Positions 10,174 to 19,758 of a DNA stretch of 64,000 bases are shown here, in pieces. Origin of the DNA: Cyclobacteriaceae bacterium. GTDB lineage: Bacteria; Bacteroidota; Bacteroidia; Cytophagales; Cyclobacteriaceae. Location of the stretch: contig JAHBUD010000001.1 of the NCBI GenBank assembly GCA_019638255.1, positions 930,001 to 994,000 of the forward strand, read 5' to 3'. A program made the position numbers and the translations under genes. Positions within the stretch are counted from its first letter, which is position 1. Every line of letters begins with the position of its first letter. Below the pieces are notes generated by a model that saw nothing but the letters and a program-made list of their open reading frames with translations, made no database searches and had not been told where the DNA came from.

Positions 10174-11091
10174 TTATACGGTTGCGTCTTCTTTTACAAG
10201 GCTGATGAATATTTCACTCATCGTAGGGATTTTCTCAGTAAAGCTGTGCACTTCTGTGATCTCCACTAAATCCCGTATGAGTTGATTCGGGCTTACAACT
10301 CCACGAATACGAATAGCGGAGTGATGATAGTTATCTTCAATTTTATGTTGTTCGAGCAGATCATACTTATCGGCAGGCAGTGTAAAGTTGTTGCCCACAT
10401 GCTCCACTAAGAAGGTGTTGGTTTTGTAGGCATCTTTAATTTCCTTCTTTCGGCCTTCCAGTATTTTTTTTGATTTATTGATCAACGCAATATGATCGCA
10501 CAATGACTCTACTGTTTCCATGCGGTGTGTAGAGAAGATGATGGTTGATCCTTTCTCACGCAATTCCAGTATTTCGTTCGTGATCAGCTGTGCATTGATG
10601 GGATCAAAACCCGAAAAAGGTTCATCAAGAATGATCAGCTTTGGCTCATGCAACACCGTGCTCACAAACTGAACCTTTTGCGCCATTCCCTTACTCAGGT
10701 CTTCAACTTTTTTGTTCCACCAGTCTTTGATCTCAAACTTGGTAAGCCAAACTTTTAGTTTATCCAGGGCTTCTGCTTTGCTCATCCCTTTAAGCTGTGC
10801 GAGGTACAACAGTTGTTCTCCAACTTTCAGCTTTTTGTAAAGCCCTCGTTCCTCCGGAAGGTATCCTATAGTGCCGATATGCCGGGCACTTAATCTTTCG
10901 TTGAAAATGGTGATTTCGCCACTATCGGCATCGATGATCTGGTTGATAATCCTGATCAGGGTTGTTTTACCGGCTCCGTTAGGACCAAGCAACCCATAAA
11001 TACTTTTTTCAGGAATGGTAATGGACACATCATCCAGCGCGCGGTGTTGTGTGTATTGCTTGGTTACATTTTTTGCAGCGAGTGCTTCCAC
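10174..11091 (-). CDS. ABC transporter ATPase (NatA-like)
   Basis: A 305-residue ATPase partner of the downstream permease. Walker A GPNGAGKTT is at 36-44, signature LSKGMAQ at 132-138 and Walker B LIILDEP at about 152-158; the C-terminal ~80 residues form the DUF4162-like extension seen in NatA/CcmA-type ATPases. The start is GTG at 11091: an in-frame TAG lies nine bases upstream and the family N-terminus fits. It powers export through the ABC-2 permease across the inner membrane. Confidence 0.93.
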   Translation of the reverse strand: MEALAAKNVTKQYTQHRALDDVSITIPEKSIYGLLGPNGAGKTTLIRIINQIIDADSGEITIFNERLSARHIGTIGYLPEERGLYKKLKVGEQLLYLAQLKGMSKAEALDKLKVWLTKFEIKDWWNKKVEDLSKGMAQKVQFVSTVLHEPKLIILDEPFSGFDPINAQLITNEILELREKGSTIIFSTHRMETVESLCDHIALINKSKKILEGRKKEIKDAYKTNTFLVEHVGNNFTLPADKYDLLEQHKIEDNYHHSAIRIRGVVSPNQLIRDLVEITEVHSFTEKIPTMSEIFISLVKEDATV

Positions 11092-11112
11092 GAGTTTCTA
11101 TTTTTTTTGACA

Positions 11113-11120
11113 CAAAATTA
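11113..11120 (-). promoter_or_regulatory. -7 box upstream of the natAB-like pair
   Basis: TAATTTTG on the minus strand fits TAnnTTTG, 21 bases before the GTG start. It is enclosed in a small dyad GACAC-N7-GTGTC (11109-11125). A TTTG at 11148-11145 lies 24 bases upstream, slightly wider than the usual spacing. Confidence 0.4.
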
Positions 11121-11155
11121 GTGTCGCAAAATAGAAAGGAATTACAAATAATGGC

Positions 11156-12055
11156 TTACTGTTTGGTGTGTTTGAAAACTATGTTGCCCATGGACACATC
11201 AAGGTCGAAGGTGAGGGCATTGTTGCGATCAGCTATGAAGGCTTCATTAGCATATACACCATCACCAAGCTTTTTAAAGCTTTTGGGCATTTTAACACTA
11301 CACAGCCATGACTCTTTGATTTTTACAGAAACAGGAACGTGGTCTGCAAAAGGTAGCACGATTACCAGGTTACCGGCACCCACGCTTCCTTTAATCAGAT
11401 TTCCAGACACCTCACCATGGCTAAAGTCGAGCATTATATTTCCCAGGCCAACATCAGCCAGGATGTATTTGCTCTTGGCAAGGTTAATATTCTTAGCATT
11501 AACAGTTCCGAGGTCAACCTTGAAGGCGAGGGTATCCATGGATATGAGGTTATCTATGCCATTATAATACCCAATTGTTACGTCAGCACTTGCAGTATTG
11601 ATTTTCAAATTTTTGATAGCAAGACCTGACAAGTCCATGTTGGCGCTGCCAAGTCCATATGAAAATTCAAGATCATAGGGCTTATTATCCGTCAGGTACA
11701 TTTTCCATATTTTATCTGACGCAGGTTTTTCTGAGCTAAAAACTTTATAGGATATCGACTGGCTTATTCCCTTGCTGGCGATGTCTTCAAGCGAAATCGA
11801 AATGTCGCAAACCTTGCCGTTGATTTCTTTTTTGAACTGATGGGTATATGAGCCGGACTCCAGATTACTGAAAACACTTAAAAATTCAGGATTATGGCTC
11901 GGTTTGATATAACAGTTACCGCTACTTGTTTTTAGTCGGAGCTTAACAGTTTCACAAGCAGAATTGTCCTCCACCGCAAATTGCTTCTTGATTTGGCCGG
12001 TTGCCAGACCCGAAAGAAGCATAAACCCTCCCAAAAAACCTATAATTCTCTGCAT
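11156..12055 (-). CDS. Secreted DUF4097-like beta-helical protein
   Basis: A 299-residue protein with a signal peptide (IIGFLGGFMLLSGLATGQ). The second half is a run of short beta strands with repeating forms such as ANMDLSGLAIKNLKINTA, ADVTIGYYNG, LGTVNAKNINL and LGNIMLDFSHGEV, which resembles the beta-solenoid of the DUF4097/LiaF-C type. Such proteins lie near envelope-stress or exporter genes in many Bacteroidota, and it stands directly upstream of the ABC exporter here, so a linked role is possible. Its biochemical function is unknown. Confidence 0.75.
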   Translation of the reverse strand: MQRIIGFLGGFMLLSGLATGQIKKQFAVEDNSACETVKLRLKTSSGNCYIKPSHNPEFLSVFSNLESGSYTHQFKKEINGKVCDISISLEDIASKGISQSISYKVFSSEKPASDKIWKMYLTDNKPYDLEFSYGLGSANMDLSGLAIKNLKINTASADVTIGYYNGIDNLISMDTLAFKVDLGTVNAKNINLAKSKYILADVGLGNIMLDFSHGEVSGNLIKGSVGAGNLVIVLPFADHVPVSVKIKESWLCSVKMPKSFKKLGDGVYANEAFIADRNNALTFDLDVSMGNIVFKHTKQ

Positions 12056-12175
12056 GCAGGATAAAACGAGCTACAGTCCGCAGGGTTGCAGCTTGTAAGA
12101 TTATTTATAAAATGGTTAAAAAAGCTTTGTTTAACCCTTTTGTATACGGTGCTTTTCAGGGACAGGTTCTGAAAA

Positions 12176-13285
12176 TCAATGGAAAAATTCCTTCATTTTC
12201 TCAAAAAAACCCTTGTCGGAGGCATCCGGGTGGGGCGTAAAATTGGGTGAATTCTTCAGGTTTTCCAGAATAGACCTTTCTTCAGCACTAAGCCTCTTTG
12301 GAGTCCATACATTTATGTAAATCAGTTGATCACCAGTTTCGTAGCCATTAATGTCTTTAACGCCCTTTCCACGTAAGCGCAGAATTTTACCACTTTGTGT
12401 GCCGGGCTCAATCTTAACTTTAACTTTTCCAGAAATGGAGGGAACTTCTACTGAAGTGCCTAAAGCCGCATCGATAAAACTAATGTGAAGGTCATAGATC
12501 AGGTTGTTACCATCTCTTTTCAAAACCTTATCTTCTTGCTCTTCAATCAAAATCAATAAGTCACCTGCAATGCCACCCCCAGGGGCTTCATTTCCCTTGC
12601 CCGACATGGAGAGTTGCATGCCATCACTCACTCCTGCTGGGATTTTTATGTTTATGATTTCTTCCTTAGAGGTTAGCCCTGAACTGTCAACACCTGATGG
12701 ACGTTTGTCAATCAATTGACCTGAACCATTACACTGCGAACAGGTTGTGGCAGAAACCATTTGGCCGAGCATCGTATTCACCACTTTACGCATCTGGCCG
12801 GTTCCCTGGCAACTTGTGCAGGTTTTAAAGGTAACTCCTTCAGCCTGGATCAGGCGGTTTACCTTTATTTTCTTTTCGGCTCCGTTTGCAATCTCTTCAA
12901 GCGTTAACTTCAATTTAATCCGAAGGTTCGATCCTTTGCGCTGACGCCTGCGACCACCCCCGCCAAAGAAGCTTTCGAATGGTCCGCCACCACCTCCGAA
13001 AATATCGCCAAACTGGCTGAAGATGTCATCCATATCCATGGTGTGGCCACCAAAGCCACCATTTCCACGCGAATGCCCATAGCGGTCATATTGTGCACGT
13101 TTGTTTGAATCGCTCAATACTTCGTATGCTTCTGCAGCCTCTTTAAATTTTTCTTCCGCTTCCTTATTGTCCGGATTTTTATCCGGGTGGAATTGAATGG
13201 CTACCTTACGGTAAGCCTTTTTTATCTCATCAGCAGTTGCGCCTTTGCTAACGCCTAATATTTCGTAGTAATCTCTTTTTGCCAT
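12176..13285 (-). CDS. dnaJ: Chaperone DnaJ with only one zinc centre
   Basis: A 369-residue Hsp40 co-chaperone that delivers substrates to DnaK and stimulates its ATPase. The J domain carries HPD at 33-35, followed by a Gly/Phe-rich linker (about 70-115) and two C-terminal beta domains. Canonical DnaJ has four CxxCxGxG motifs; only two are present, CTSCQGTG (156-163) and CSQCNGSG (182-189). By position these are motifs 2 and 3, which form zinc centre II; motifs 1 and 4 (zinc centre I) are replaced by non-Cys sequence. It is 10 bp downstream of grpE, forming the usual grpE-dnaJ operon, so it is very likely the main DnaJ rather than a CbpA-type protein, which would lack both centres. Confidence 0.93.
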   Translation of the reverse strand: MAKRDYYEILGVSKGATADEIKKAYRKVAIQFHPDKNPDNKEAEEKFKEAAEAYEVLSDSNKRAQYDRYGHSRGNGGFGGHTMDMDDIFSQFGDIFGGGGGPFESFFGGGGRRRQRKGSNLRIKLKLTLEEIANGAEKKIKVNRLIQAEGVTFKTCTSCQGTGQMRKVVNTMLGQMVSATTCSQCNGSGQLIDKRPSGVDSSGLTSKEEIINIKIPAGVSDGMQLSMSGKGNEAPGGGIAGDLLILIEEQEDKVLKRDGNNLIYDLHISFIDAALGTSVEVPSISGKVKVKIEPGTQSGKILRLRGKGVKDINGYETGDQLIYINVWTPKRLSAEERSILENLKNSPNFTPHPDASDKGFFEKMKEFFH

Positions 13286-13295
13286 AACAACATCG

Positions 13296-13874
13296 TTACT
13301 CGCCCACTACTACTTTTGCGTAGCGGATTACTTTTTCTTTTAATAAGTAACCAGGTTCAATAATGTCAACAATTTTTCCTTTCAGCTTTTCTTCCGTAAC
13401 AGGAACTTGTGTTATTGCTTCATGAACATCGGTGTTAAAGTCGGCACCGGGTTTTAGCTCCATGGTTTTGACACCGTTTTGCTCCAGCACTTTTTTGAAT
13501 TTGTTGTAAATAAGCTGAAAGCCTTCCAACTCTTTACTTTCGGCTCCCATCAAGGCTTTCTCAGCGCGTTCGAAGTCATCAATAACTGGAAGTAAGGAAA
13601 CGATTAAACCTTCACTGGCGGTTTGAATCAACTCTAGTTTTTCCTTGGCTGTTCTCCGTCTGAAATTTTCAAACTCAGAATAGAGCCGTAAATACTTATC
13701 TTTTGATTCTGCCAATTCGTCCTGTAATTTTTTTAATTCGGCCTGAAATTTAGGCTCATCTGATCCATTCAGGGTTTCAAAAGATTCCGGGGAATCTTCC
13801 GGCACAATTTCCTCCGTTCCTTGCGGCAAGCCTTCCTGATGCAAATCCTGTTCAGTTTGCGGGTTGTTTTCCAT
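13296..13874 (-). CDS. grpE: Nucleotide exchange factor GrpE
   Basis: A 192-residue protein that releases ADP from DnaK. An acidic disordered N-terminus (about 1-45) is followed by a long coiled coil (about 45-100, containing [15 protein letters not shown]) and the beta-wing head domain ([13 protein letters not shown], then [16 protein letters not shown]). It heads the grpE-dnaJ operon. The 134 bp upstream, toward obgE, contain no clear consensus -7 box and no CIRCE-type dyad that I can see. Confidence 0.95.
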   Translation of the reverse strand: MENNPQTEQDLHQEGLPQGTEEIVPEDSPESFETLNGSDEPKFQAELKKLQDELAESKDKYLRLYSEFENFRRRTAKEKLELIQTASEGLIVSLLPVIDDFERAEKALMGAESKELEGFQLIYNKFKKVLEQNGVKTMELKPGADFNTDVHEAITQVPVTEEKLKGKIVDIIEPGYLLKEKVIRYAKVVVGE

Positions 13875-14008
13875 GGTAAACAGCGCTTATTATTAAAATC
13901 TCCTGCAATTTGTCAATAATTCTGCCAATTGCCTTATTGGTGCCAGAGTGACATAAAGTGGTCTTAGTCATTGGTTATTTTGGTGAGTGATCAATGACCG
14001 GTGACTTT

Positions 14009-14998
14009 TCAGTGCAGGTTTCTCCAGATCAGGTCTTTCAGCTCTACAATTCCCTTGTTGGTCATCGAAGAAATGAAAATACTTGGCAATCCGGTGGGGA
14101 GTTCCTTTTTGATAGCCTCTACCAATTCCTCATCCAGCATATCGGATTTGGAGATGGCCAGCAATCTTTTTTTGTCCAGTAACTCAGGATTGTATTTTTT
14201 CAATTCATTGAGCAAAATTTCATATTCGGTCCGGATGTCTTTCGCATCGGCCGGTACCATAAACAGTAGCACCGAATTTCGTTCGATGTGCCGCAAGAAG
14301 CGAATGCCTAACCCCTTACCTTCTGCTGCGCCTTCTATGATGCCGGGAATATCAGCCATCACGAACGATTTTTCATCGCGGTAGGGCACCACGCCAAGAT
14401 TTGGTGTTAATGTTGTGAACGGGTAGTCGGCAATTTTTGGTTTAGCCGCTGAAACAACAGAGAGCAGTGTTGATTTACCCGCATTCGGAAAACCAACCAA
14501 GCCCACATCGGCAAGGAGTTTAAGTTCAAGAACAATCCACTCTTCTTGGCCGGGTTCACCGGGCTGTGCAAAGTTTGGTGCTTGTCGGGTTGATGTCGCG
14601 AAGTATAAATTCCCGCTTCCGCCACGGCCGCCTGGAGTAAGAATATATTCCTGACCATCTTCCGTGATTTCTATGCGCACCTCACCGGTTTCTGCATCGC
14701 GGGCAACCGTGCCGAGGGGCACGTCAATAATTTCATCTTTACCTTCTGCCCCGGTACAATTTTGTGACTCTCCGGGTTTGCCTGATTCGGCAATGATATG
14801 CTTTCGGTACTTCAGGTGAAGCAATGTCCAGAGTTGTTTGTTGCCGCGCAGGATGATGTGTCCACCACGACCACCATCGCCACCATCGGGCCCGCCCTTG
14901 GGCACAAATTTTTCGCGGTGAAAATGAAGGCATCCTGCCCCGCCTGAGCCTGAGCGTGAACAGAATTTTACGTGATCAATAAAATTGGGAGAAGACAC
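14009..14998 (-). CDS. obgE: Obg-family GTPase
   Basis: A 329-residue GTPase involved in large ribosomal subunit assembly. The N-terminal glycine-rich Obg fold (about 1-158; [18 protein letters not shown]) precedes the G domain, with G1 GFPNAGKST at 169-177 and the DIPGIIEGA switch II segment. There is no long C-terminal extension, as usual for short forms. The start is GTG at 14998, which gives the conserved [14 protein letters not shown]-terminus. It begins 3 bp after adk ends, so adk-obgE is an operon. Confidence 0.96.
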   Translation of the reverse strand: MSSPNFIDHVKFCSRSGSGGAGCLHFHREKFVPKGGPDGGDGGRGGHIILRGNKQLWTLLHLKYRKHIIAESGKPGESQNCTGAEGKDEIIDVPLGTVARDAETGEVRIEITEDGQEYILTPGGRGGSGNLYFATSTRQAPNFAQPGEPGQEEWIVLELKLLADVGLVGFPNAGKSTLLSVVSAAKPKIADYPFTTLTPNLGVVPYRDEKSFVMADIPGIIEGAAEGKGLGIRFLRHIERNSVLLFMVPADAKDIRTEYEILLNELKKYNPELLDKKRLLAISKSDMLDEELVEAIKKELPTGLPSIFISSMTNKGIVELKDLIWRNLH

Positions 14999-15001
14999 GG
15001 A

Positions 15002-15586
15002 TCAATTCATCAATAGATGTTTGTCAATTTGGCGGCACAGGTTTGTGAAAATCTGTTCAATGTCGCCAACACCTACTACGGCTGAATATTTTCCAAGTTT
15101 CTGGTAGTATTCTGCAACCGGAACAGTCTCTGCTTTGTAAACAGCAATTCTGTTTTCAATTACTTCGGGCTTGGCGTCATCAGGCCGGTTTTCTTTGTGT
15201 GCACGTTCCGCCAGGCGTTTCTTTAGCTCATCTTCGTCAACCATCAGCTCTACCAACGCTGTAATGCCGGTATTCATTTTTGCTAGCAGTGCATCAAGTG
15301 CTTCGGCTTGTTTTACTGTTCTTGGGAAGCCATCAAAGATGATTCCATTTATTGAACCGCTGCTCCTGATCTTATCTTCTACCATATCAATCACCACCTG
15401 ATCGGGTACAAGATTACCTTTGCTCATGTACTCCTGTGCGAGCTTGCCAAGTGCAGTGCCTTCCTTAAGATGTTTTCGAAAAAGATCGCCTGTGGAAATA
15501 TGAATGAGCTGATATTTGTCGATAAGTTTTGCGCTTTGTGTGCCTTTACCGGCACCCGGTGGGCCAAACAATACAAGGTTAATCAT
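15002..15586 (-). CDS. adk: Adenylate kinase
   Basis: A 194-residue enzyme converting ATP and AMP to two ADP in the cytoplasm. The P-loop GPPGAGKGTQ is at residues 8-17, the GFPRT segment binds AMP, and the LID is short (RAHKENRPDD) without zinc-binding cysteines, as in short-form bacterial and eukaryotic AK1-like enzymes. It lies upstream of and is probably co-transcribed with obgE. Confidence 0.96.
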   Translation of the reverse strand: MINLVLFGPPGAGKGTQSAKLIDKYQLIHISTGDLFRKHLKEGTALGKLAQEYMSKGNLVPDQVVIDMVEDKIRSSGSINGIIFDGFPRTVKQAEALDALLAKMNTGITALVELMVDEDELKKRLAERAHKENRPDDAKPEVIENRIAVYKAETVPVAEYYQKLGKYSAVVGVGDIEQIFTNLCRQIDKHLLMN

Positions 15587-15678
15587 GATGTTTTTTGGTT
15601 AGCGGTTCGCAAGATAATGATCTTATTTTTAAATAATCCTTTAGATTAAACCTGAGATAAATTTGTCTAGCCCGGGCA

Positions 15679-16203
15679 TCAGTTTTTTTTGTAAATGTCT
15701 TTAAGGTTTCTTCCAAGCCCTTCGTAATCCAATCCATAACCTAAAATGAATTCATCATGGATATCAAAGCCAATGTATTTTGGTTGCACGGCATGTTCAC
15801 GCGCAGGTGCTTTGCGCACCAACGTAACCACTTCGGTCGATCGCGTACCCAGGCTCCGTAACTCTTCCACTACTTTGCTCAGCGTTAAACCGGTGTCCAT
15901 AATATCTTCAACAATAATGATATCCTGATTAAAGATACTCTCACTTAGTCCGATAAGTGTTTTAAGCTGCCCCGTACTGGCAGTACCTTGGTATGATGCA
16001 TGCTTTACAAATGACACGCGGCATTCCAATGTGACACTCCGCAACAGATCACCTGCAAAAATAAACGAGCCGTTAAGGATTGGGAGAAACAAGGGAGTCT
16101 TGCCGTGATAGTCCTCATTAATCTGCCGGGCAATATCTTCCACCGTGCTTTTAATTTTTTCTTCGCTGATAAATTTTTTAAACGTGAGGTCTTTGATTTT
16201 CAT
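15679..16203 (-). CDS. hpt: Hypoxanthine phosphoribosyltransferase
   Basis: A 174-residue purine salvage enzyme that joins hypoxanthine (and usually guanine) with PRPP. The PRPP-binding motif IIIVEDIMDTGLTL is at about 95-108, and the C-terminal GFDIHDEFILGYGLDYEG segment is typical of bacterial HPRT. It is separated by 92 bp from adk and has its own -7 box upstream, so it may be transcribed separately from adk-obgE. Confidence 0.95.
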   Translation of the reverse strand: MKIKDLTFKKFISEEKIKSTVEDIARQINEDYHGKTPLFLPILNGSFIFAGDLLRSVTLECRVSFVKHASYQGTASTGQLKTLIGLSESIFNQDIIIVEDIMDTGLTLSKVVEELRSLGTRSTEVVTLVRKAPAREHAVQPKYIGFDIHDEFILGYGLDYEGLGRNLKDIYKKN

Positions 16204-16221
16204 AAAGGTTCAAAAGGGCAG

Positions 16222-16229
16222 CAAAGATA
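16222..16229 (-). promoter_or_regulatory. -7 box upstream of hpt
   Basis: TATCTTTG on the minus strand is an exact TAnnTTTG match, 18 bases before the hpt ATG. It lies between the GH109 stop and hpt, predicting a leader of about 12 bases. No -33 element is seen at the standard spacing. Confidence 0.5.
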
Positions 16230-16236
16230 ATTGTTT

Positions 16237-17595
16237 TCAGTACGAATCATCCAGTGCAAATGTATTCTTGCGCAGCATCCATTGTCCTTTGGTAAAATCA
16301 GGAAAAGGCAGTGTTTCGCCCCCTAATCGAATGGATGTTTCCGATAATGGTGTAATGGCACTCCACGTTACGGCATCATAAACATCCATGGGCGGAGGTG
16401 TTTTGCGTTTGATGGATTCAATGAAAGCGTTCAACACAAACCAGTCCATGCCGCCATGGCCCGCACCGGCTGCATCGTTGGCATATTTTTTCCAGAGCGG
16501 ATGATCGTATTTGTCCAGCCAGGGCTGAGCATCTTCCCAGCGATGGGGCTGTTTGCTTTGGTCTTCAATGTAAATGGATTTGTTCAAATCCATCCATATG
16601 CCGTTAGTGCCCTGTACCCGAAAGCCAAGGGAATACGGCCGGGGAAGGTTTGTATCGTGCTGCAACAAAATGGTTTCATCGTTGGCGCATTTGATCATGG
16701 TGGTGACAACATCACCTAATTTGAAATTTATTTTTGCATTAAGATGATTTTCGCCAGCTGTTTTTACAATGTAATCGTGCAGCCCGCGTGCTTTTGATGA
16801 GTACGAAACCAACTCTGTAAAACGATTGCCACGATTAATGTTGAGCATCATGGCGATAGGGCCAATGCCGTGCGTAGGATACAAGTCGCCATCGCGATGG
16901 ATGGAATGTTCCGTGCGCCACTGTGCTTCCGAGAATCCTTTTTCGCCAAATTCTACACCACCGCCATACGGTTTTATACCATCGTTGAATTTTACTTCAC
17001 GCAAATCATGTTGATAGCCTCCCTGTAAATGAATCAGTTCACCAAAAACATTTTGACGCACCATGTTCAACACGGCCATTACATCGCGCCTGTAGCAAAC
17101 GTTTTCCAGCATCATCAACGGCATGCCGGTGCGCTCAGAAGTTTGCACCAGTTCCCAGCACTCTTCAAGGGTACCTCCGGTAATCACTTCGCAGCCAACA
17201 ATCTTTTTAGCATTCATCGCATCGAGGCATTGAATGGTGTGCCATTCCCACGGAGTGGAGATGATGACAGCATCGATATTTTTATTGTCTAATAATTTTC
17301 GATAGCCATAAGGCCCTTCAAGGATTACTTGGGGTTTTAATTTACCTGCCTTTTGAACCATGTTCAAACTCATATCCATCATGCGTTGCTGGATGTCGCA
17401 AAGCGCGACTACTTCAACATCGTTTCTCCGTAACGCGAGATCAAGATGGTTTTGTCCACGTAACCCTACGCCAATAAATCCCAGCCGCACCTTTTGTGTT
17501 TTATCCTGTGCAAACAGGGAAGAGGAGGGGAGGATTGAGAAAGCTGCACCGGCCAGTGCTGTAGTTTGAATGAATTTTCTGCGATTGGTTTTCAT
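16237..17595 (-). CDS. Tat-exported Gfo/Idh/MocA protein of the GH109 type
   Basis: A 452-residue NAD-binding oxidoreductase-fold enzyme. The N-terminus carries a twin-arginine signal (RRKF at 5-8, then a hydrophobic stretch ending LFAQ), so it is exported folded with its cofactor. The Rossmann motif GFIGVGLRG is at 39-47. NVCYRRDVMAVLNMVR, GGYQHDLRE and the YPTHGIG motif at 239-245 match family GH109, whose characterised members cleave alpha-N-acetylgalactosamine by an NAD-dependent mechanism. The exact sugar is not proven by sequence. It follows the M42 peptidase gene by 2 bp, suggesting co-transcription. Confidence 0.88.
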   Translation of the reverse strand: MKTNRRKFIQTTALAGAAFSILPSSSLFAQDKTQKVRLGFIGVGLRGQNHLDLALRRNDVEVVALCDIQQRMMDMSLNMVQKAGKLKPQVILEGPYGYRKLLDNKNIDAVIISTPWEWHTIQCLDAMNAKKIVGCEVITGGTLEECWELVQTSERTGMPLMMLENVCYRRDVMAVLNMVRQNVFGELIHLQGGYQHDLREVKFNDGIKPYGGGVEFGEKGFSEAQWRTEHSIHRDGDLYPTHGIGPIAMMLNINRGNRFTELVSYSSKARGLHDYIVKTAGENHLNAKINFKLGDVVTTMIKCANDETILLQHDTNLPRPYSLGFRVQGTNGIWMDLNKSIYIEDQSKQPHRWEDAQPWLDKYDHPLWKKYANDAAGAGHGGMDWFVLNAFIESIKRKTPPPMDVYDAVTWSAITPLSETSIRLGGETLPFPDFTKGQWMLRKNTFALDDSY

Positions 17596-17597
17596 GG

Positions 17598-18554
17598 CTA
17601 CAAGTCTTTCATCAGTTTTTCATATAAAGCAATCATGCTTTTGATATCGTGTTTGTGTACACGCTCGTGTGGTGTATGCGGATTTTGCTGCGGGGCTCCA
17701 ACAAAACACCAATCGAATGGATAGTTTGAGGTTTGCAGTTCGCGTCCATCGCTGGAGCCCATGCCTTCTACCTCCAATTGAAAATCGAGTTTATGTTTTT
17801 GTGCAATGTTGATGATGCGCTCCACATATTTTTTTCTTGGAATGTTCCTGTCGCGCATGGAAATGGCCACACCTTTACCGGGTTCTACGCCATCCGAAAC
17901 CCACGTGATGTCGGCAATTAACGCCTGGCGCACGCCCCATTGTTCATTCATGTATTTTGCCAAATAGGGTACTGAGCCACCCCCATGTTCTTCCCAACAG
18001 CTAAATGCAATCACCCCGTCTTTCAGGGTTTCGGCAATTTTTAATGCTGCATAAATTCCAAGGCGGTTATCGAGATAAGCGGATTGAATGTATTGTCTGG
18101 TTTCCTGGAAGTGGATTTTGTAGGTTAGCGAGGTACCCCGATCAATCGAACGGCCGAAGCGGTAGAAGGCATGATCTTCTTTATCGTATTCGAGCTCACA
18201 TTCAATGGGTCCTTTGCTGTCGCGGCCAACGAGTTTGGTGCCCATTTCGGCTTCCGGACTACCTATCGGTAACAGTTGATTAAAATACCGAACCGTAAAC
18301 CCGATGCTATCCATATGGGCAAAGATGGCTGTGCGTGGCTTGCCGAATTTTAGCAACAGGCAATCCTGGAATTCATCTTCCCCATGAATAATAACGGGTT
18401 GGGTTTTCCATGTTTTTTTTGCTTTGCTGATGTATTTCAGCAAAAATTCCTTCAAGGCAAATTCTTCACCAGAAGGAGCATGCACTTCGCACAGTTGTTT
18501 TAGCAAGCGGTAATCGCTTCCGGAGGCGGTTTCGATTTTTTTATTTCGCGGCAT
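17598..18554 (-). CDS. M42-type zinc aminopeptidase
   Basis: A metallopeptidase of about 318 residues. Putative dinuclear metal ligands are in FAHMDSIG, SAYLDNRLG, CWEEHGGG, ADITWVSDG and the C-terminal TPHERVHKHDI, the order seen in M42/M20-type aminopeptidases. There is no signal peptide, so it is cytoplasmic. The reading frame extends back to an ATG at 18617, but that would overlap the divergent upp gene; the ATG at 18554 (MPRNKKIETASGSDY) is preferred. It probably shares a transcript with the GH109 gene. Confidence 0.85.
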   Translation of the reverse strand: MPRNKKIETASGSDYRLLKQLCEVHAPSGEEFALKEFLLKYISKAKKTWKTQPVIIHGEDEFQDCLLLKFGKPRTAIFAHMDSIGFTVRYFNQLLPIGSPEAEMGTKLVGRDSKGPIECELEYDKEDHAFYRFGRSIDRGTSLTYKIHFQETRQYIQSAYLDNRLGIYAALKIAETLKDGVIAFSCWEEHGGGSVPYLAKYMNEQWGVRQALIADITWVSDGVEPGKGVAISMRDRNIPRKKYVERIINIAQKHKLDFQLEVEGMGSSDGRELQTSNYPFDWCFVGAPQQNPHTPHERVHKHDIKSMIALYEKLMKDL

Positions 18555-18606
18555 AGTATTCGGTATGCAACTTAATCCTAAATTTTGGTTGTTAAAACGT
18601 AGCATC

Positions 18607-19251
18607 ATGACGTTCATTCTAAATCAGGCCAACTCCATTGCCAACAACATGCTGAAAGAACTGCGGGATAAAAATCTTCAGCAAGACCGTGCACGGTTCA
18701 GGCAACATGTTGAAAAACTGGGCTCCATTCTTGCCTTTGAGATTTCAAAACATCTACCCTATAAAGCCGAGAACGTTGAAACCCCGTTGGGAACATCCAC
18801 AATCCAGGTGTTGTCGGAGCAACCGGTGTTGATTACGGTGTTGCGTGCAGGAATACCATTCTTTCAGGGCTTTCAATACTTTTTTGATCAAGCGGATTGT
18901 GGTTTTGTTGGCGCTCAACGTAAAGAAAACGGTGAGGCCATCACCATCGACCTTGACTACCTTACCTCACCTGCACTGGAAGGCAAGCAGTTGATTATGA
19001 TTGATCCCATGCTGGCCACTGGCAAATCATTTGTAAAGGCTGTTGAAGCATTGCTCCGGTACGGCAAGCCTGCTCATGTATACATTGCCGCACTGGTGGC
19101 CGCGCCTGAAGGAATTGCATACCTGAAGGAAAAACTTAAACTTCCGTATTCGGTGTATACCTGTGCCTTAGATGAAAAGCTGAATGCGCAATCGTACATT
19201 GTACCCGGACTGGGTGATGCAGGAGATTTGAGTTACGGTGAAAAGATATAA
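18607..19251 (+). CDS. upp: Uracil phosphoribosyltransferase
   Basis: A 214-residue pyrimidine salvage enzyme forming UMP from uracil and PRPP. The PRPP motif MIDPMLATGKS is at 131-141 and the C-terminal uracil-binding segment YIVPGLGDAGDLSYG is present. The frame is open from 18565, but the ATG at 18607 (MTFILNQANS) matches the family N-terminus better and avoids overlap with the divergent M42 gene. The gap between the two starts is about 50 bp. Confidence 0.93.
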   Translation: MTFILNQANSIANNMLKELRDKNLQQDRARFRQHVEKLGSILAFEISKHLPYKAENVETPLGTSTIQVLSEQPVLITVLRAGIPFFQGFQYFFDQADCGFVGAQRKENGEAITIDLDYLTSPALEGKQLIMIDPMLATGKSFVKAVEALLRYGKPAHVYIAALVAAPEGIAYLKEKLKLPYSVYTCALDEKLNAQSYIVPGLGDAGDLSYGEKI

Positions 19252-19290
19252 GCATTTGCGATCCGGTTTATTTAATATGATCGTCTGGTT

Positions 19291-19755
19291 ATGATTGAAG
19301 AGATAGTAAAGGCATTGTCAATCTATACACTTTGTCTTTTTAAGTTTATTGTTGGCCCGATAGCCGGGTATGGAGCAGGGCTTCACATCATCACCACCAT
19401 CCTCACCACGATATTGGGCATGATGACCAGTGTAGTGGCGTTTACTTATTTTGGTGACTGGCTGCGCGCCAAAGTATTGAAGCGATGGATTGCCAACCGT
19501 AAAAAGTTCAGTCCGGTTAACCGAAGGGCCGTACGAATTTGGCAGCGTTTTGGATTAATTGGTGTAGCCGTACTCACCCCGATTTTGCTTACGCCCATTG
19601 GCGGAACGGTAATAGCCGTAAGTTTCGGGGCACCAAAAGAAAAAATATTGCTCTATATGTTAATAAGCGCTTCTGTATTTGCCGTGCTGTTCTCGGCCGC
19701 TATTTATGGCTTTGGCGAAGCGGTAATTCCGGAAACGCTCCGTCCTACCTTTTAG
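19291..19755 (+). CDS. Small multidrug-export-like membrane protein
   Basis: A 154-residue protein with three or four membrane segments (about 10-60 and 95-145). The basic loop RAKVLKRWIANRKKFSP, the RFGLIGVAVLTPILLTPIGG stretch and the GAPKEKILLYM motif resemble the Sm_multidrug_ex (COG2426-like) family, distantly related to DedA/SNARE-associated proteins. Transport activity is not established for most members. It follows upp by 39 bp on the same strand; no functional link to uracil salvage is obvious. Confidence 0.75.
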   Translation: MIEEIVKALSIYTLCLFKFIVGPIAGYGAGLHIITTILTTILGMMTSVVAFTYFGDWLRAKVLKRWIANRKKFSPVNRRAVRIWQRFGLIGVAVLTPILLTPIGGTVIAVSFGAPKEKILLYMLISASVFAVLFSAAIYGFGEAVIPETLRPTF

Positions 19756-19758
19756 AGC

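Noticed and set aside
13875..14008. Heat-shock element (CIRCE or similar) before grpE
   Set aside because: No inverted repeat of the CIRCE type and no consensus -7 box were seen.
18565..18606. Longer start for upp
   Set aside because: It would nearly abut the divergent gene and adds residues absent from the family; the ATG at 18607 fits.
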